Shown here in pieces: positions 1-11,278 of a stretch of 64,000 nt of DNA. The translations under genes were made by a program, and so were the position numbers. Position 1 is the stretch's first letter, and each line of letters starts with the position of its first letter. The notes under the pieces were generated by a model. It saw nothing but the letters and a program-made list of their open reading frames with translations, had not been told where the DNA came from and did not search any database. Source of the DNA: Scalesia atractyloides (Eukaryota; Streptophyta; Magnoliopsida; Asterales; Asteraceae); the NCBI GenBank assembly GCA_947069175.1, contig CAMTDV010000017.1, positions 36,713,126-36,777,125 of the forward strand, in the 5' to 3' direction.

Positions 1-205
1 AGATAGTACAACATTAGTTAAAAGAGTAACTTCCTGAATATAATATGTTAATTTCTATATGACAAAAACAATAAAAACTAGTAGGCACTAATCTATACAT
101 TAAACACACACTAAGCATATGTTATGTATGTATATCACTAAAATATTCATTTAATATATGATTTTCCAAAACTCTGGCCTTATTTTCGCAAATGTTACAA
201 ACATT
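1..205. other. AT-rich sequence without features
   Basis: I see no gene, repeat or element end in this stretch. Confidence 0.4.
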
Positions 206-213
206 CTTCCTTC

Positions 214-729
214 TAAGGATGGCAATCAAACCCGAATCCAATGGTAAACCTGAAACCTGACTTATTTGGGACGGGTTATGGGTCGAATAATCGGGTTTGA
301 GATTAATTTTTATTTTTTTCGCGGGTTTGGGACGGGTTTGGGATTTGGTGATATACCCGTTTACCCGACCCGATTACCGGATAAAGTGTACCCCTTTACC
401 CGATTGTATGCCCGACATAATTTCTTTTATATTTTAAATATGTATATATGATACACCCATTTTTTATACATATATGTATTTTATTTCGTATACATTGTAA
501 TTGTTTCATATATTTTTATAGTGATAATATTTAATGTAACTAATTAGTACTTACCCGATGAGTTTTGGGTCAGGTATACCCAATGGGTAATTTTTTAAAT
601 TAACGGGTTTACCGAAAACCCGCGGGTATACTCGATACTCGATGGGTATTTACCCGACAAGCTTATCTAACCGGGTTTGGGTTTGGGATTACCTAAACCC
701 GTCCCAAACCCGACCCATTGCCGTCCCTA
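214..729. mobile_element. hAT-type MITE, copy 1
   Basis: The termini are inverted: TAAGGATGGCAA at the left and TTGCCGTCCCTA at the right. The element is flanked by a perfect 8-bp direct repeat CTTCCTTC (206-213 and 730-737), the duplication length expected of hAT transposases. The interior is built from repeats of GGGT/ACCC type and has no coding capacity. The short open frames in it are incidental. Confidence 0.8.
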
Positions 730-826
730 CTTCCTTCAACCCTTCAATACAATAACGCCTTTACCCCAAGCGGGGCCGCCTAGCGCGACGTGGTATTTCC
801 CGTGGTCCCATTTGTCACCTCGGTTC

Positions 827-1459
827 TAGGGATGGCAATGGGTTGGGTTCGGGTTGAGTATTGGTAATCCCATACCCATACCAACTTGTAAAATCGTGTC
901 CCATACCCGACCCAATACCCGTCGGGTATTTGTCGGTTAATTATCCATCGGATATACCTATGGGTATCGGGTATACCCATTAATTTGTTAAAAGATATAC
1001 GTTGGGGGTTTCCAAATACATTTTTTACTATGATGATTATTATATATTTTATTTATACAACAACGCTTATAAATAAAAACGTACATTACATAATATAAGT
1101 ATATACTTCACAAAATACAAAAAAATAAATTACTATTATCAAATACATATACTAAAAGAAAATTTATTTTTCACATTATAAACATACTAAAATAAATCAC
1201 CAATAGACAAGAGTTAATGGAAAATAAAAATATACACTAAAAAATCCGGGTAATGATCGGGTTATAGTTCGGGTAAACGGGTATGTGGTTTCGGGTAATC
1301 GGGTCGGGTATCACCTAATCCTACCCGACCCATACCCGTGAAAATTTTTAAAACTAATCCCATACCCGGCCCAATACCCGTCGGATATCAGGTTTATCCG
1401 TCCCATTTATGTTAGGTTTCGAGTATAGCCGTCAGACTCGAGTATTTTTGCCATCCCTA
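827..1459. mobile_element. hAT-type MITE, copy 2
   Basis: It has the same family termini as the neighbouring copy: TAGGGATGGCAA at the left and TTGCCATCCCTA at the right. The flanking 8-bp repeat is CTCGGTTC (819-826) and CTCGATTC (1460-1467), with one mismatch. The ends are rich in GGGT/ACCC repeats and the middle is AT-rich. Positions 738-818 between the two copies hold nothing recognisable. Confidence 0.8.
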
Positions 1460-1467
1460 CTCGATTC

Positions 1468-1938
1468 AATCCCCAAACAAATATCTTGCACAAAATTAAA
1501 CTGCGCTTGAAATTAATAGATTTAAGAAATGGTATATTAATAATTAATAATTGGAGAAAATCATATATTATTTTGGTTGAAATTAAATTAAATATAGAAT
1601 TATTTATGAAAAAACATAATAACTTCTAATAAACATTGACGAAAAAAGTGTGAATTTCCATAGTTACAAAGTCGCACGTAACCGTGAGTAGGAAGTTTCG
1701 TTAGGGTTTGCCCAAATCCAAATTACGAAACTACCCTTTCTACAGTACAAATACCTTCATCATCTCTAAATTTAGGGTTCTTGCTCCCAAAATTTCAAAC
1801 CCTAAATCCTCAATTCGCCACCCACAAAGCCCTCACAACCACCACAACCATTTCTCACAACGCATTTGTTATAAATATATATACATCTATAGCTCTTCAT
1901 CCTACACGCTTCTTCAATTCAATTCACAAACCCTAACG
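1468..1938 (+). promoter_or_regulatory. Promoter and 5' leader of the LRR kinase gene
   Basis: A TATA-like TATAAAT lies at 1870-1876, about 70 bases before the chosen ATG. Two telo-box motifs AAACCCTAA occur at 1797-1805 and 1928-1936; in plants these are common near starts of housekeeping genes. The reading frame is open upstream to 1708, but the 1939 ATG is preferred because it lies just downstream of the TATA box and gives a normal N-terminus. The transcription start is inferred only. Confidence 0.5.
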
Positions 1939-4900
1939 ATGCAGATATCAAATTCAGACGAATCAGCAACCGTTTCAACTAACAACAACGACAACATTGA
2001 AGAAGAATCTGTAATCGATGCTTCTGGAAAGACGCTGGATCTACAGGTTTTGGATAAGAGGGTTAATGAGGGTGATTGTTCTTCGATAGAGGGTTTGTAT
2101 TTGTATAAGAATACGTTTAATTTGATACCGAGAGCGGTTGGGGGGTTGAGTAAGTTGAAAACTTTGAAGTTTTTTGGGAATGAGGTGAATTTGTTTCCTG
2201 CTGAGTTTGGGAACTTGGTTAATTTAGAGAGGTTGCAAGTTAAGATATCTCTGCCTGGGTTGACTGGATTGCCGTTGCAGAAGTTGAAGGGTTTGAGGGA
2301 GTTGGAGCTTAGTAAGGCGCCTCCCCGGCCTTCTGCGTTTCCGTTGTTGGCGGATATTGTCGGGCTGGAGCGGTTGACTAAGCTGTCTGTTTATCACTTT
2401 TCTATCCGGTAAATTATGTTTAATTGTTTTTGGATTTTGTTATAGAATTGCACATTTAAGTTTATAGAAGTTAATCAACTATGGTATCGATATTTTCTGA
2501 AGCATACAACTATGTTCTTGTCCATAGTGACCTTGTCCACTACCTCTAAGTTGCTTTGATTGTCAACTTGACGTAGATTGTGTTTATACCTTTTAAGCGC
2601 TTCTAATCGGGAATATGGTTTCATATGATCAAAACAGATAGCTTGGCTGTGAATCTTGTCTATGCAGACCATCTGTATGTAGTGCGTAGTTGTCAAAGGC
2701 GCAAGGCGCAAAGGGTGAGCTTGGGTTGGGTCCTCAGTGCAAGGCGGCTAAAAGGCGATGGCTTTTAGGCGAGACGTACAGTATAAAAAATACAATTTTT
2801 AAGGGTTTTAGACCTGTTTTAGGCATAGTTTAAGAAAATGGCTGAGGCGTGCGCCCCAAGCCGAGGCGCCCAAAAAACGAGCCATACTTTTAAACCTTGT
2901 TCTAGGCTTCTTTAGGGCTAGTTTAGGTTGTTTTAGGTTGATTCCAGGCTTGTATAGGGTTGGCATAAGTGGTTGATACCTCTTCAAACGATTTTTGGGG
3001 GGAATTTTGTTTGGGTCTGAAAAATGCGCCGAGGGCCTGAACGTGAGGCTTTTGAAGCGGAGCAAGAAGGCTGTGCTGGGCCTGAAAAGTGGGCCTAGGC
3101 GCACGCTTGGTGAGCTATGACAACTGAGATGCAGTGAATAGAAATCTTGATTAAAATTGTAAGGATGTGTAGTTGTTTAGCTAGCCTGTCTTGTGGTTTC
3201 ATATGAGTGTTGTTGCCAAGGAGAATTAGGCACTGTCATCTTGCCTTGATCAGTTAGGCATGCTTATATGATTGCATAACAGGGTGATGGTGGGCAACAT
3301 CACCGCAGGATTGTTTTTTAGTTTAGAGAAAAAAAACCCAAGCATAGATTATATATATAAAGGAGGGTTGCTTTTGGAATAAAGTCATAAAGGTAAATAA
3401 CCTAGGACTGCCTCTTCTCTTTCTAAGGACTAAGAAACATTTACACTAATCAGTCGACGTAAAAAGTAAAATGGTGTCTATATTTTGAGTTGGACTGGCA
3501 ATGGTGATACCGAAACCCTAAATGGAAGTGTATGGTTACTTTGATACTCTTGTGTTATAACTTATAATACAAATATGCGGTGTAGACCCTTTTGCTAATT
3601 TATGTTTTTTGAACACTTACACTCCTGTTGCCTTAGCTTGCATTTTTTTCTTTATGACAACATTGTATTAGGGGCTTAAGAGATTGGTTTAGAGCTTATA
3701 TGGATCATGAGAATCTACATGTATTAACTCAAAGAAACTGATGGAAGTTGTATGCTCAAGATGCTTGCGTCAATTAAAAAATTCCCACTTTCATCTATTG
3801 CTTGTTTAAGATGATGCCTGTTGTATTAAACTCAAAGAAACTGATGGAAATTGTGTTTAATATATGCAGATATTTGCCTTCAGAAATTGGCTGTCTTACT
3901 TGTTTGGAGTACCTAGATCTCTCACACAATAAAATAAAAAATTTACCTGCAGAAATCACTCATTTGAGTGCATTGATTACATTAAAAGTCGCTAACAATA
4001 AGCTGGTTGAAGTACCGTCAGACTTGTCATCTCTTCAGAGATTGGAACACTTGGACCTTTCAAACAACAGACTCACATCTTTGGGGTCTCTTGACCTTGA
4101 CTCGATGCATAACCTTCGGATACTAAATCTTCAGTACAACAAGTTTTCAAGTTTCTCTCAAATACCACAATGGATAAGCTGTGATCTTGAGGGTAACGAT
4201 GAAGACATGACCAACGCAGAGATGGATGTACTTGAAAGTGCTGTCACAGAGCTTCCTGTTGATTCCATAACCGACGAGCACATTGGTAAGACAGTCCTTT
4301 TTCTTGTCACTACTTTATCCGGAATTCTTTTTCTGTTAACGGACTATGGTGTGAAACTTACTTTAATGATCAACTGTGAACCAGACACTGCGGATTCTTT
4401 ATCAAGCCATATGATCGGATCATCATCAAATAGAAGCATCCCAACAGCAAAACATAGAAAAGGGCGTAGAAAAGGGCGTTATGTTTTGCAGCAGAGAGCT
4501 CGTCAAAAGCGTTTAAACTGCAGTAGGAGCGGGAAAAGCGACAATTCTTCCCATGTTTCAACTCAAAGTGCAATCAAAAGTTCTAAAGCTGGCAATACTG
4601 CCATTTCATCTGAATCGATCCCAGAAGGTTCGTCGGATAACAAAGGACTTGCTGTAGATGATGAGGATTCAGAACAGGTTGACGAAAATTGTGTCAAGGG
4701 TAAAGAGGCAGAAGATAATTGTAATGAAAATGATGATGCGTCGGATAACTCGTGTAGTACAACACAGTCGAAAAGACATTCTGTAAAGGATCTTAATCCT
4801 AAACCCAGCAAGTCAAGGAGACCAATCGATATGCATTTAGATATGTCTTCTAAATATAGCGCAATGTCGTTCTGTAGCATTGAGGACTGTCTTCCAGATG

Positions 4901-7718
4901 GATTTTACGATGCAGGACGGGACCGTCCTTTCTTGCCTCTCAATGATTATGACAAAAACGTGCATCTTGGCTCACGTGAAGTTATTGTCATGGACAGGTA
5001 GTTTTTTTTTTAATTTTTTTAAAAGAGTAAAATGCCACTTTCATCCCTGAGGTTTACCCAGGTTTGCGACTTCCGTAAGGTTTATTTTTTCGTATCTGGA
5101 TCCAAAAGGTTTAAAATCTTGCCGTTTTCATCTGGCTCTGTAACTCCGTTCATTTTTTTCCGTTAAGTCAAGAGTATTTTCGTCTTTTTTGTCAACTTAA
5201 AGGACAATCAGGTCCTTTCACTTTATGTACAAGCATTTAGCATAATGTACAAGTATTCAAAAAGGACAAAAATACCCCTGACTTAACGGAGAAAAATGGA
5301 TGGAGTTAACGAGCCAGCTGACATGGCAAGATTTCAAACCTTTTGGATCCAAATGAGAAAAAACAAACATTTGGACGAAAGTCGCAAAACTTGCCAAACC
5401 TCAGGGACGAAAATGACATTTTACTCTTTTTAAATCTCGATATCTGTTGTATACGAAATACATGTTTCAGGTGAAACTGATGATTATACAATTTATTCAG
5501 GGAAAGGGATGAAGAGTTGGATGCTATAACACTATGTGCTAAAGCTTTATTGTTTCGTTTAAATCAAATCCACGGGTCCACCAAACTTGATATGTTGCAC
5601 GTCGCTTCATTGCTTGCTTTGTTTGTGTCAAGTCATTTTGGAGGGACCGACAAAAGTGGACTGGTTTATAGGGAACGGAAGTCTGTATCTGGATCAAACT
5701 ATAACAAGCCTTTTGTCTGCACTTGCCCTACCGGGACCCACAACAACGATATAAAATCTGCAAAACAGAGTATAAACTCTGCAGAGGATGCTGTTCTTCT
5801 TGGCCTTTGCGAAAAATCCATTCAATTGGTAAAAGCAAGAAGAAATTCCATTGTTGTCCCTATTGGTACTCTTCAGTTCGGTGTTTGTAGACATAGAGCA
5901 TTGCTTTTGAAGGTAATTAAATATTTAAATCAAGCAGACTTATCTCATATTCATTGTTTTATATCTATAGTTTGTACGGATGAATAAAGTTTTGTTTTTT
6001 CTCTTGCTTGAACTTTAGTATCTTTGTGATCGAGTGGAGCCTCGAGTACCATGTGAACTAGTGAGGGGGTATTTGGATTTTGCACCGCATGCTTGGAATG
6101 TGATTGTCGTTAAGAGGGGTGATTCAGAGGTTCGAATGGTAGTGGACGCATGCCGTCCACATGATATACGGGAAGAGACTGACCCAGAATATTATTACAG
6201 GTATGTTTCCTATGCTACTATACGATTGTATGTGTACATGTAAATAGGCAACTACATGGCAGGCTGGCAGCATATTTATCGTGTTTGTTTTTTAGGTACA
6301 TTCCTATGAGCCGGATTAATAGTGATGCAAGTGTCGATGTGGACTGTTCTTTTCCTTCTCTTTCTACATGTGAGGAAGTTAAGGAAGAAGGTTCTTCGAC
6401 TCTTATCCAGTGCAACCTTGGATCAGTTGAAGCTGCTGCTAAGGTATTGATAACTGCTATAGTTGTTCATTATTCGCTTTGCTTTTCTTTTCTTAATCGG
6501 TATAATAACACTTGATAAGTGAAAAAAATTTATCGCAGGTGCGCATTTTGGATTTAAGTGGGAGCTCTGCAGATGAAGTTAGGAACTTCGAATTTAACTG
6601 CATAGGGGAGGTGAGACTTCTAAGCGTTTTGCAGCATCCTTGTATTGTAAAGGTGTTAGGCCATCAAATATCTACCAAATGGTTACTATCATCAGATGGA
6701 ACACCGGAGAATCGTGTATTGCAGTCCGCCATATTTATGGAGCATGTTAAAGGGGGATCGTTAAAGGTAATCAGTTACTTAATGCAGCTTATATATCTTA
6801 TTACATTACGTTAATGTTAATCTTCTTTTCTATACAACAGGACTATATTGAAAAGCTTGCAAGATCTGGTGAGAAGCATGTTGATGTGGAACTGGCTTTG
6901 CAAATTGCTAGAGATGTTGCTTGGGCGTTATCTGAGATCCATTCAAAAGATGTGATTCATCGTGACTTGAAGAGTGAAAACGTCTTAATTGATCTGGACG
7001 ATGAAAAATCTGATGGAAAACCTGTTGTTAAACTATGTGATTTCGATAGAGCAGTTCCTTTACGTTCTCCCTTGCATACTTGTTGTATTGGTCATATGGG
7101 GATACCGCCACCTGATGTCTGTGTTGGAACACCTCGTTGGATGGCCCCTGAGGTCTATCGAACAATTCATGATCGATCTTCATATGGACTGGTATGGTTT
7201 TTAAATTCTATCTAAAGTGTTATAATTAGTTATGAAAGTAAATGTGACTTTTAAGTGTGCCTAATAAGTTTATATGTTGTTTACTGTAGGAAGTGGATTT
7301 ATGGTCTTTTGGATGCTTACTTTTGGAATTATTGACTTTGCAAGTGCCTTATGCTGGGTTGCGGGAATCTGAAATTCACGAGCTTCTTTCAGTATGTGCA
7401 GCCCTTAATTAGAATGATGAATATACATTCCCCATTACCTTCTGAAATTCATGAGCATCTTTCGGTTTTTTGATAACTTGATTTGAACAGATGGGTAAAC
7501 GACCGCAATTGACAGACGAGCTAGAGGCTTTGGGTCCAGCAGAAGATACGAAAACGAATAAACCCGAGAGTGAAGAATACAAAAAAGAAAAAACACTTAG
7601 ATTAATAATTGATATTTACCGGAAGTGTACCAAGGACGATCCATTGGATCGTCCAACAGCAGATCGACTTTACCGAATACTGGCTGATTTCTCAAACTCA
7701 ACTACGGCAGAAGCGTAG
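1939..7718 (+). CDS. LRR-EDR1-like-kinase protein (Raf-related, like Arabidopsis AT1G04210)
   Basis: Proposed exons are 1939-2408, 3870-4285, 4385-4997, 5501-5912, 6019-6200, 6296-6443, 6539-6766, 6841-7191, 7290-7391 and 7491-7718. All have GT/AG borders and total 3150 nt (1049 aa plus stop). Leucine-rich repeats span about residues 50-260. A low-complexity linker follows. A transglutaminase-like EDR1 fold spans about 500-690, with candidate Cys629 (GVCRHRA), His661 (PHAWN) and Asp680. The C-terminal kinase (about 735-1045) has Lys747, the HRDLKSEN loop (Asp865), GTPRWMAPEV, and DFD (890-892) where most kinases have DFG. This domain order matches a plant family of putative Raf-related LRR kinases; signalling is inferred and substrates are unknown. 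No signal peptide or membrane span is seen, so it is probably cytosolic. Exon 3's left border is uncertain because the 99-nt intron before it is in frame and stop-free. Confidence 0.85.
2688..3125. mobile_element. MITE-like GC-rich element in intron 1
   Basis: Inverted ends AGTTGTCA (2688-2695) and TGACAACT (3118-3125) enclose 438 bp much richer in GGCGC/GCGCC motifs than the AT-rich intron around it. There is no obvious target duplication and no coding capacity. The family is not identified. The remainder of the 1.46-kb intron (2409-3869) shows nothing else. Confidence 0.45.
5021..5432. mobile_element. Foldback MITE filling intron 3
   Basis: The left arm starts AAAAGAGTAAAATGCC and the right arm ends GACATTTTACTCTTTT. 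The two halves stay complementary for about 170 bases, with shared blocks such as TTGGATCCAAA-type segments, so the element is one large imperfect palindrome. It fills most of the 503-base intron 4998-5500. Long-arm foldback MITEs with these ends are common in plant genomes. Confidence 0.75.
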
Positions 7719-8441
7719 TAGTCTTGTTGCTTGCTATTTGTCTTCGGCTGGAGTCTTAGGCTGTATGAGTTTTAGCTGTTAGTGTGTGTTCTTGTATCTT
7801 TTGTATTAATTTCTTTCCGGGGTATTAGGGCCCATGTGAAGTCATTTAGAATCTTGTTATATTTATTTAGAAGATTATCAGATCATGATTATTGTACCAC
7901 CAGACATTTGCATACATAATCATCGTATTTGATTATCTTCAAGAAGCATTATTGTCTTTTGATCTCATCAGCTGCATCCCAAATACCAGTCAGCTTTGGT
8001 CAACAAAGTAAACCGATACACAGGTTGACATTTTGAATTCAAAAAGGGTACCTTAGTTTTTTCTGGTAGAAGTGTGTTCTAAGACGCTGAAAAATGTCAG
8101 AAATTCTTGAAATCTTTTTAATATTGCTGTTGAATTTTGAGGTTAAAAGAGTTATTTGCTTGACTTTAATAGTCAAAGTCTGTATGGGTAAAAAGTTAGT
8201 TTGCTTGTAGATAAATGTTATTGACTTATTGGACGCTATCCGAAGTATAACTTATGGCACAGTGTTGATTTGTGTGTACAAAGGTTTGAGACAGGCGCCA
8301 AAAGACCTGTCCTCTCTGCGATTGGAAAGAGAAGCCATGGCACATATGAGAGCCAGATTCGTAAAAGAACACGCCAAGGGTCTGTAGATGAGCCACATCA
8401 AATGACAAGCTTTTTTGGTGTAAGTGTACGAAGTCAAATTA
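7719..8441. other. 3' UTR of the kinase gene and intergenic spacer
   Basis: The stop codon ends at 7718. The following AT- and T-rich sequence to about 7900 is the likely 3' UTR, with several AATAAA-like and TTGTAT-type signals but no single decisive one. From 7900 to 8441 there is no supported gene. A 61-codon frame at 8270-8452 has no recognisable features. Confidence 0.4.
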
Positions 8442-8531
8442 GACCCTTGATGTAGGCTGGCTAAGACAAAAGCAGTGACAATTTCGGACTCTTGGTGTAG
8501 GCTGGCTAAGACAAAAGAAGTGACAATTTCG
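8442..8531. repeat. 45-bp tandem duplication
   Basis: Two consecutive 45-base units (8442-8486 and 8487-8531) differ at only a few positions. Both contain GTAGGCTGGCTAAGACAAAA. The sequence is non-coding. Confidence 0.75.
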
Positions 8532-8663
8532 TAATTAATTGCAAAAGGAAGGCAAAAAAAGAAGTCACATTTATTGACTTTTTTGTCTAGTACAACCATC
8601 TTTTTAAATTTTAATACAAATAACTTTTATATACATCAATGAAAATTCATTGCGTGTAATTAT

Positions 8664-8696
<33 letters not shown>

Positions 8697-8697
8697 A

Positions 8698-9122
8698 AAT
8701 TATCTTAAGAACGCTAAATATTGCGAGAACCGTAAGAACAAATGAAAAAACCTATCAAATCCAATTTTTTTTAATACAAACCTCATCATAATTATAATGA
8801 AATACAACATCAAAAAAAGAATTTATAACATCAAATAATTCATGTATCCTCTCAAAATCACTCTTATTAGATTTTTTTACACATGTGTAAATATAACAAA
8901 TTTACACGTGTGAATGGCAAACTAACGCATGTGTAAATTTTCTTTAGTTACGAACTCACGTAAATTTAAACATGTAAATTAAGTTTCTAACATTGAATTC
9001 GAATATATAATGATAAGTGTAATTGTTTTTGAATTTGAATTGGTTTTTTACCAAGTTTACAAGGTTTTTTCATTCGTTCTCATGGTTCTCGCAATATTTA
9101 GCGTTCTCATTTAAACATTCCT
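8698..9122. mobile_element. MITE-like element M1 inserted in (TA)n
   Basis: The left end carries AGAACGCTAAATATTGCGAG and the right end its inverted counterpart CTCGCAATATTTAGCGTTCT. On both sides lie (TA)n tracts (about 8676-8697 and 9122-9143), preceded on the left by a (CA)n run. The interior is AT-rich and contains ACACATGTGTAAA-type palindromes. It is the same family as the element at 10360-10785. Confidence 0.7.
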
Positions 9123-9143
9123 ATATATATATATATATATATA

Positions 9144-10309
9144 GGGGATGGGTAGAATGAGAACAACCTCCATTTGAGAGAACCATGAGAACCACTTTGT
9201 AACCATTGGATCTTTGTATATGAATGATGAGACTAAAAGTAATTAAAACTAATATTAAATCTTGTTTGTCTTATTATGTTTTTAATATTTTAATGTTAAA
9301 AGGGTACTATAGTAAATTTATTTCTTTTTTGTCTTTTTGTATTTATTGTTTTTATTACTTTTTTGTCTTATTATATTAATTGTTTTTTTTAAATCAAATT
9401 TTTATTAAAAACATTTTAAAATCAGATTTTTTAACAAAAAAAAACAAATTTTTTTCAAGATTTTTTTTACCAAAAAAAAACATTTTTACTTGCCTTTTTT
9501 TTACACCCCCGTTTTATTTACGCGCTGTTTTTTACATCCAGTTTTTTACACCCGGTTTTTTTACGCGTCGTTTTTATACGCCACGTTTTTACGCGCCATT
9601 TTTACGCACGCGCCGCCGTTTTTCACGCCCCGCTTTTTTTACGCGTTGTTTTTTTACGGCCCGTTTTTTACGCGCCGTTTTTTACACCCCTGTTTTATTT
9701 ACGCGCCGTTTTTTACATCCATTTTTTTTACGCCCTGGTTTTTTTACGCGCCGTTTTACGCCTCGTTTTTTCCCCCGGTTTTTTTACACGACGTTCTTTT
9801 ACGCGTCGTTTTATACGCCCCGTTTGACGCGCCGTTTTTTACGCCCTGATTTTTTTACGCGTTGTTTTTTACGGCCCGTTTTTACTCTCCGTATTTACGC
9901 GCCGTTTTTTTACACCCCGTTTTTTACGATTTTTTTTACGGACAAGTTTTTTTTACGAAAAACTTTTTTTTTGAAAAGTTTCTTTATGAAAAACTTTTTT
10001 TATATATTGAATACAATGAATTAAATATATTTTTAATCAATATTTCCGTTTGTAAATGTAAAAATAAGAAAAAGAAAAATATGAGAAAAAAGAAGAATAT
10101 TCTATTGTAAAAAAGGGAGAGAAAAAGAAAGAAAGAAAATTGATGTGACTTTTAAAAAGAAGAGAGATATATGATCTGACATCAAGAGTAAAAGACTATA
10201 TTGCCCTTTTGATTAAATTTGAATATATGTGATGTGTTAAAATTCTATTGGATGAGAGGAGTTCTCATGGTTCTCGCAACTGGGTGTGGTTTTCTCTTGA
10301 ACCGGATCC
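9144..10309. mobile_element. MITE-like element M2 carrying a minisatellite
   Basis: The left end begins GGGGATGGGTAGAATGAGAA and includes GAGAACCATGAGAACC. The right end contains the inverted counterpart GTTCTCATGGTTCTCGC and stops at GGATCC before a (TA)n tract. It is flanked by (TA)n like its two neighbours. It contains no transposase. Its centre is a T-rich, CpG-rich minisatellite at about 9490-9945. Confidence 0.55.
9490..9945. repeat. Degenerate TTTTTTACGCGCCG minisatellite
   Basis: Roughly 14-20-base units alternate a T run with ACGCGCCG, ACGCCCCG or ACACCCCG. Unit boundaries and spacing vary. The array gives long Phe/Arg/Pro-rich open frames in two phases because stop codons are absent from the unit, so I read it as non-coding. 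Confidence 0.75.
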
Positions 10310-10357
<48 letters not shown>

Positions 10358-10359
10358 TA

Positions 10360-10782
10360 GGGGAGGGTTATCTTGAGAACGCTAAATATTACGAGAACCG
10401 TGAGAACGAATGAAAAAAACAAATCAAATTCAATTTTTTTAATACAAATCTCATTGTAATTAAAATACAACATAAAAAAAAGAATTCACAACATCAAATA
10501 ATTCATTTATCCTCTCAAAATCACTCTTATTAGATTTTTTACACATGTGTAAATATAACAAATTTACACATGTGTATATGACAAACGTACGCATGTGTAA
10601 TTTTTTTTATTTATGAATTCACGTAAATTTAAACATGTAAATTAAATTTCTAGCATTGTATTCGAATAATAATGATAAGTGTAAAAAAAATTTTGAATTT
10701 GAAATGTTTTTGACCAAGTTCCCGCGGTTTTTTATTTGTTCTCACGGTTCTCGCGATATTTAGCGTTCTCATTTAAATCTTC

Positions 10783-10785
<3 letters not shown>
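10360..10785. mobile_element. MITE-like element M3 (same family as M1), in (TA)n
   Basis: It has complete ends: GGGGAGGGTTATCTTGAGAA at the left, and the inverted GATATTTAGCGTTCTC followed by TCTTCCCC at the right. (TA)n tracts flank it on both sides (10310-10359 and 10786-10815). The interior aligns with M1 (8698-9122), including the ACACATGTGTAAA palindromes. Confidence 0.75.
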
Positions 10786-10815
<30 letters not shown>

Positions 10816-10818
<3 letters not shown>

Positions 10819-11273
10819 GTGCGTGATTATATGCATAACAATGCATAATTATATACATAACTTATTTTTGACCGGCTAACCCTTTAATCCTATTCTCTTT
10901 TTTTAATAGTAAAGTTTGTTAAACCTGCCAACATCTACCAAAAACAACAGGGCCGTCACACCAAAAACACTTACAACATATACATGGGAAAATTACACCA
11001 ATTTTTCCAAACCAAATCTTTAAATCTAGATTTTTATTTTTTGAGCCCCAAAAAACCTAAAGACTTTATATCACACATGATCTCCAAAACGTTTCGCGTC
11101 CTGTTAGAGAAGACACTTTCATTTCCAGATGCACCAACACATCGCTATTCAATACCAGCCCATAAATAATCTCTTTTTGTTTCTTGCCAACTTTCAAAGT
11201 ATCACGTAATTCCAAAAGGTCCTTAAAGGAGAATGATATTCTTAAATCTACACTTTTGTGTACTAAAACATGA
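10816..11273. other. Spacer with no recognised feature
   Basis: This is AT-rich sequence between the (TA)n tract and element A. A 61-codon frame at 10984-11166 shows no domain or codon signal. This is the original left flank of element A. Confidence 0.4.
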
Positions 11274-11278
11274 AATAT

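Noticed and set aside
2808..3104. A 98-codon minus-strand frame in intron 1
   Set aside because: It falls within the MITE-like GC-rich element and has no protein features.
4370..4880. Minus-strand frames of 67 and 105 codons within the kinase gene
   Set aside because: They are shadows of exon 3, which carries the conserved linker on the plus strand.
8270..8452. A short protein-coding gene (61 codons)
   Set aside because: No recognisable domain and no promoter; part of the frame falls in a tandem duplication.
9380..10024. A 214-codon open frame rich in Phe, Arg, Pro and Thr
   Set aside because: It is the translation of a T-run/ACGCGCCG minisatellite; two phases are equally open and there is no domain or codon signal.
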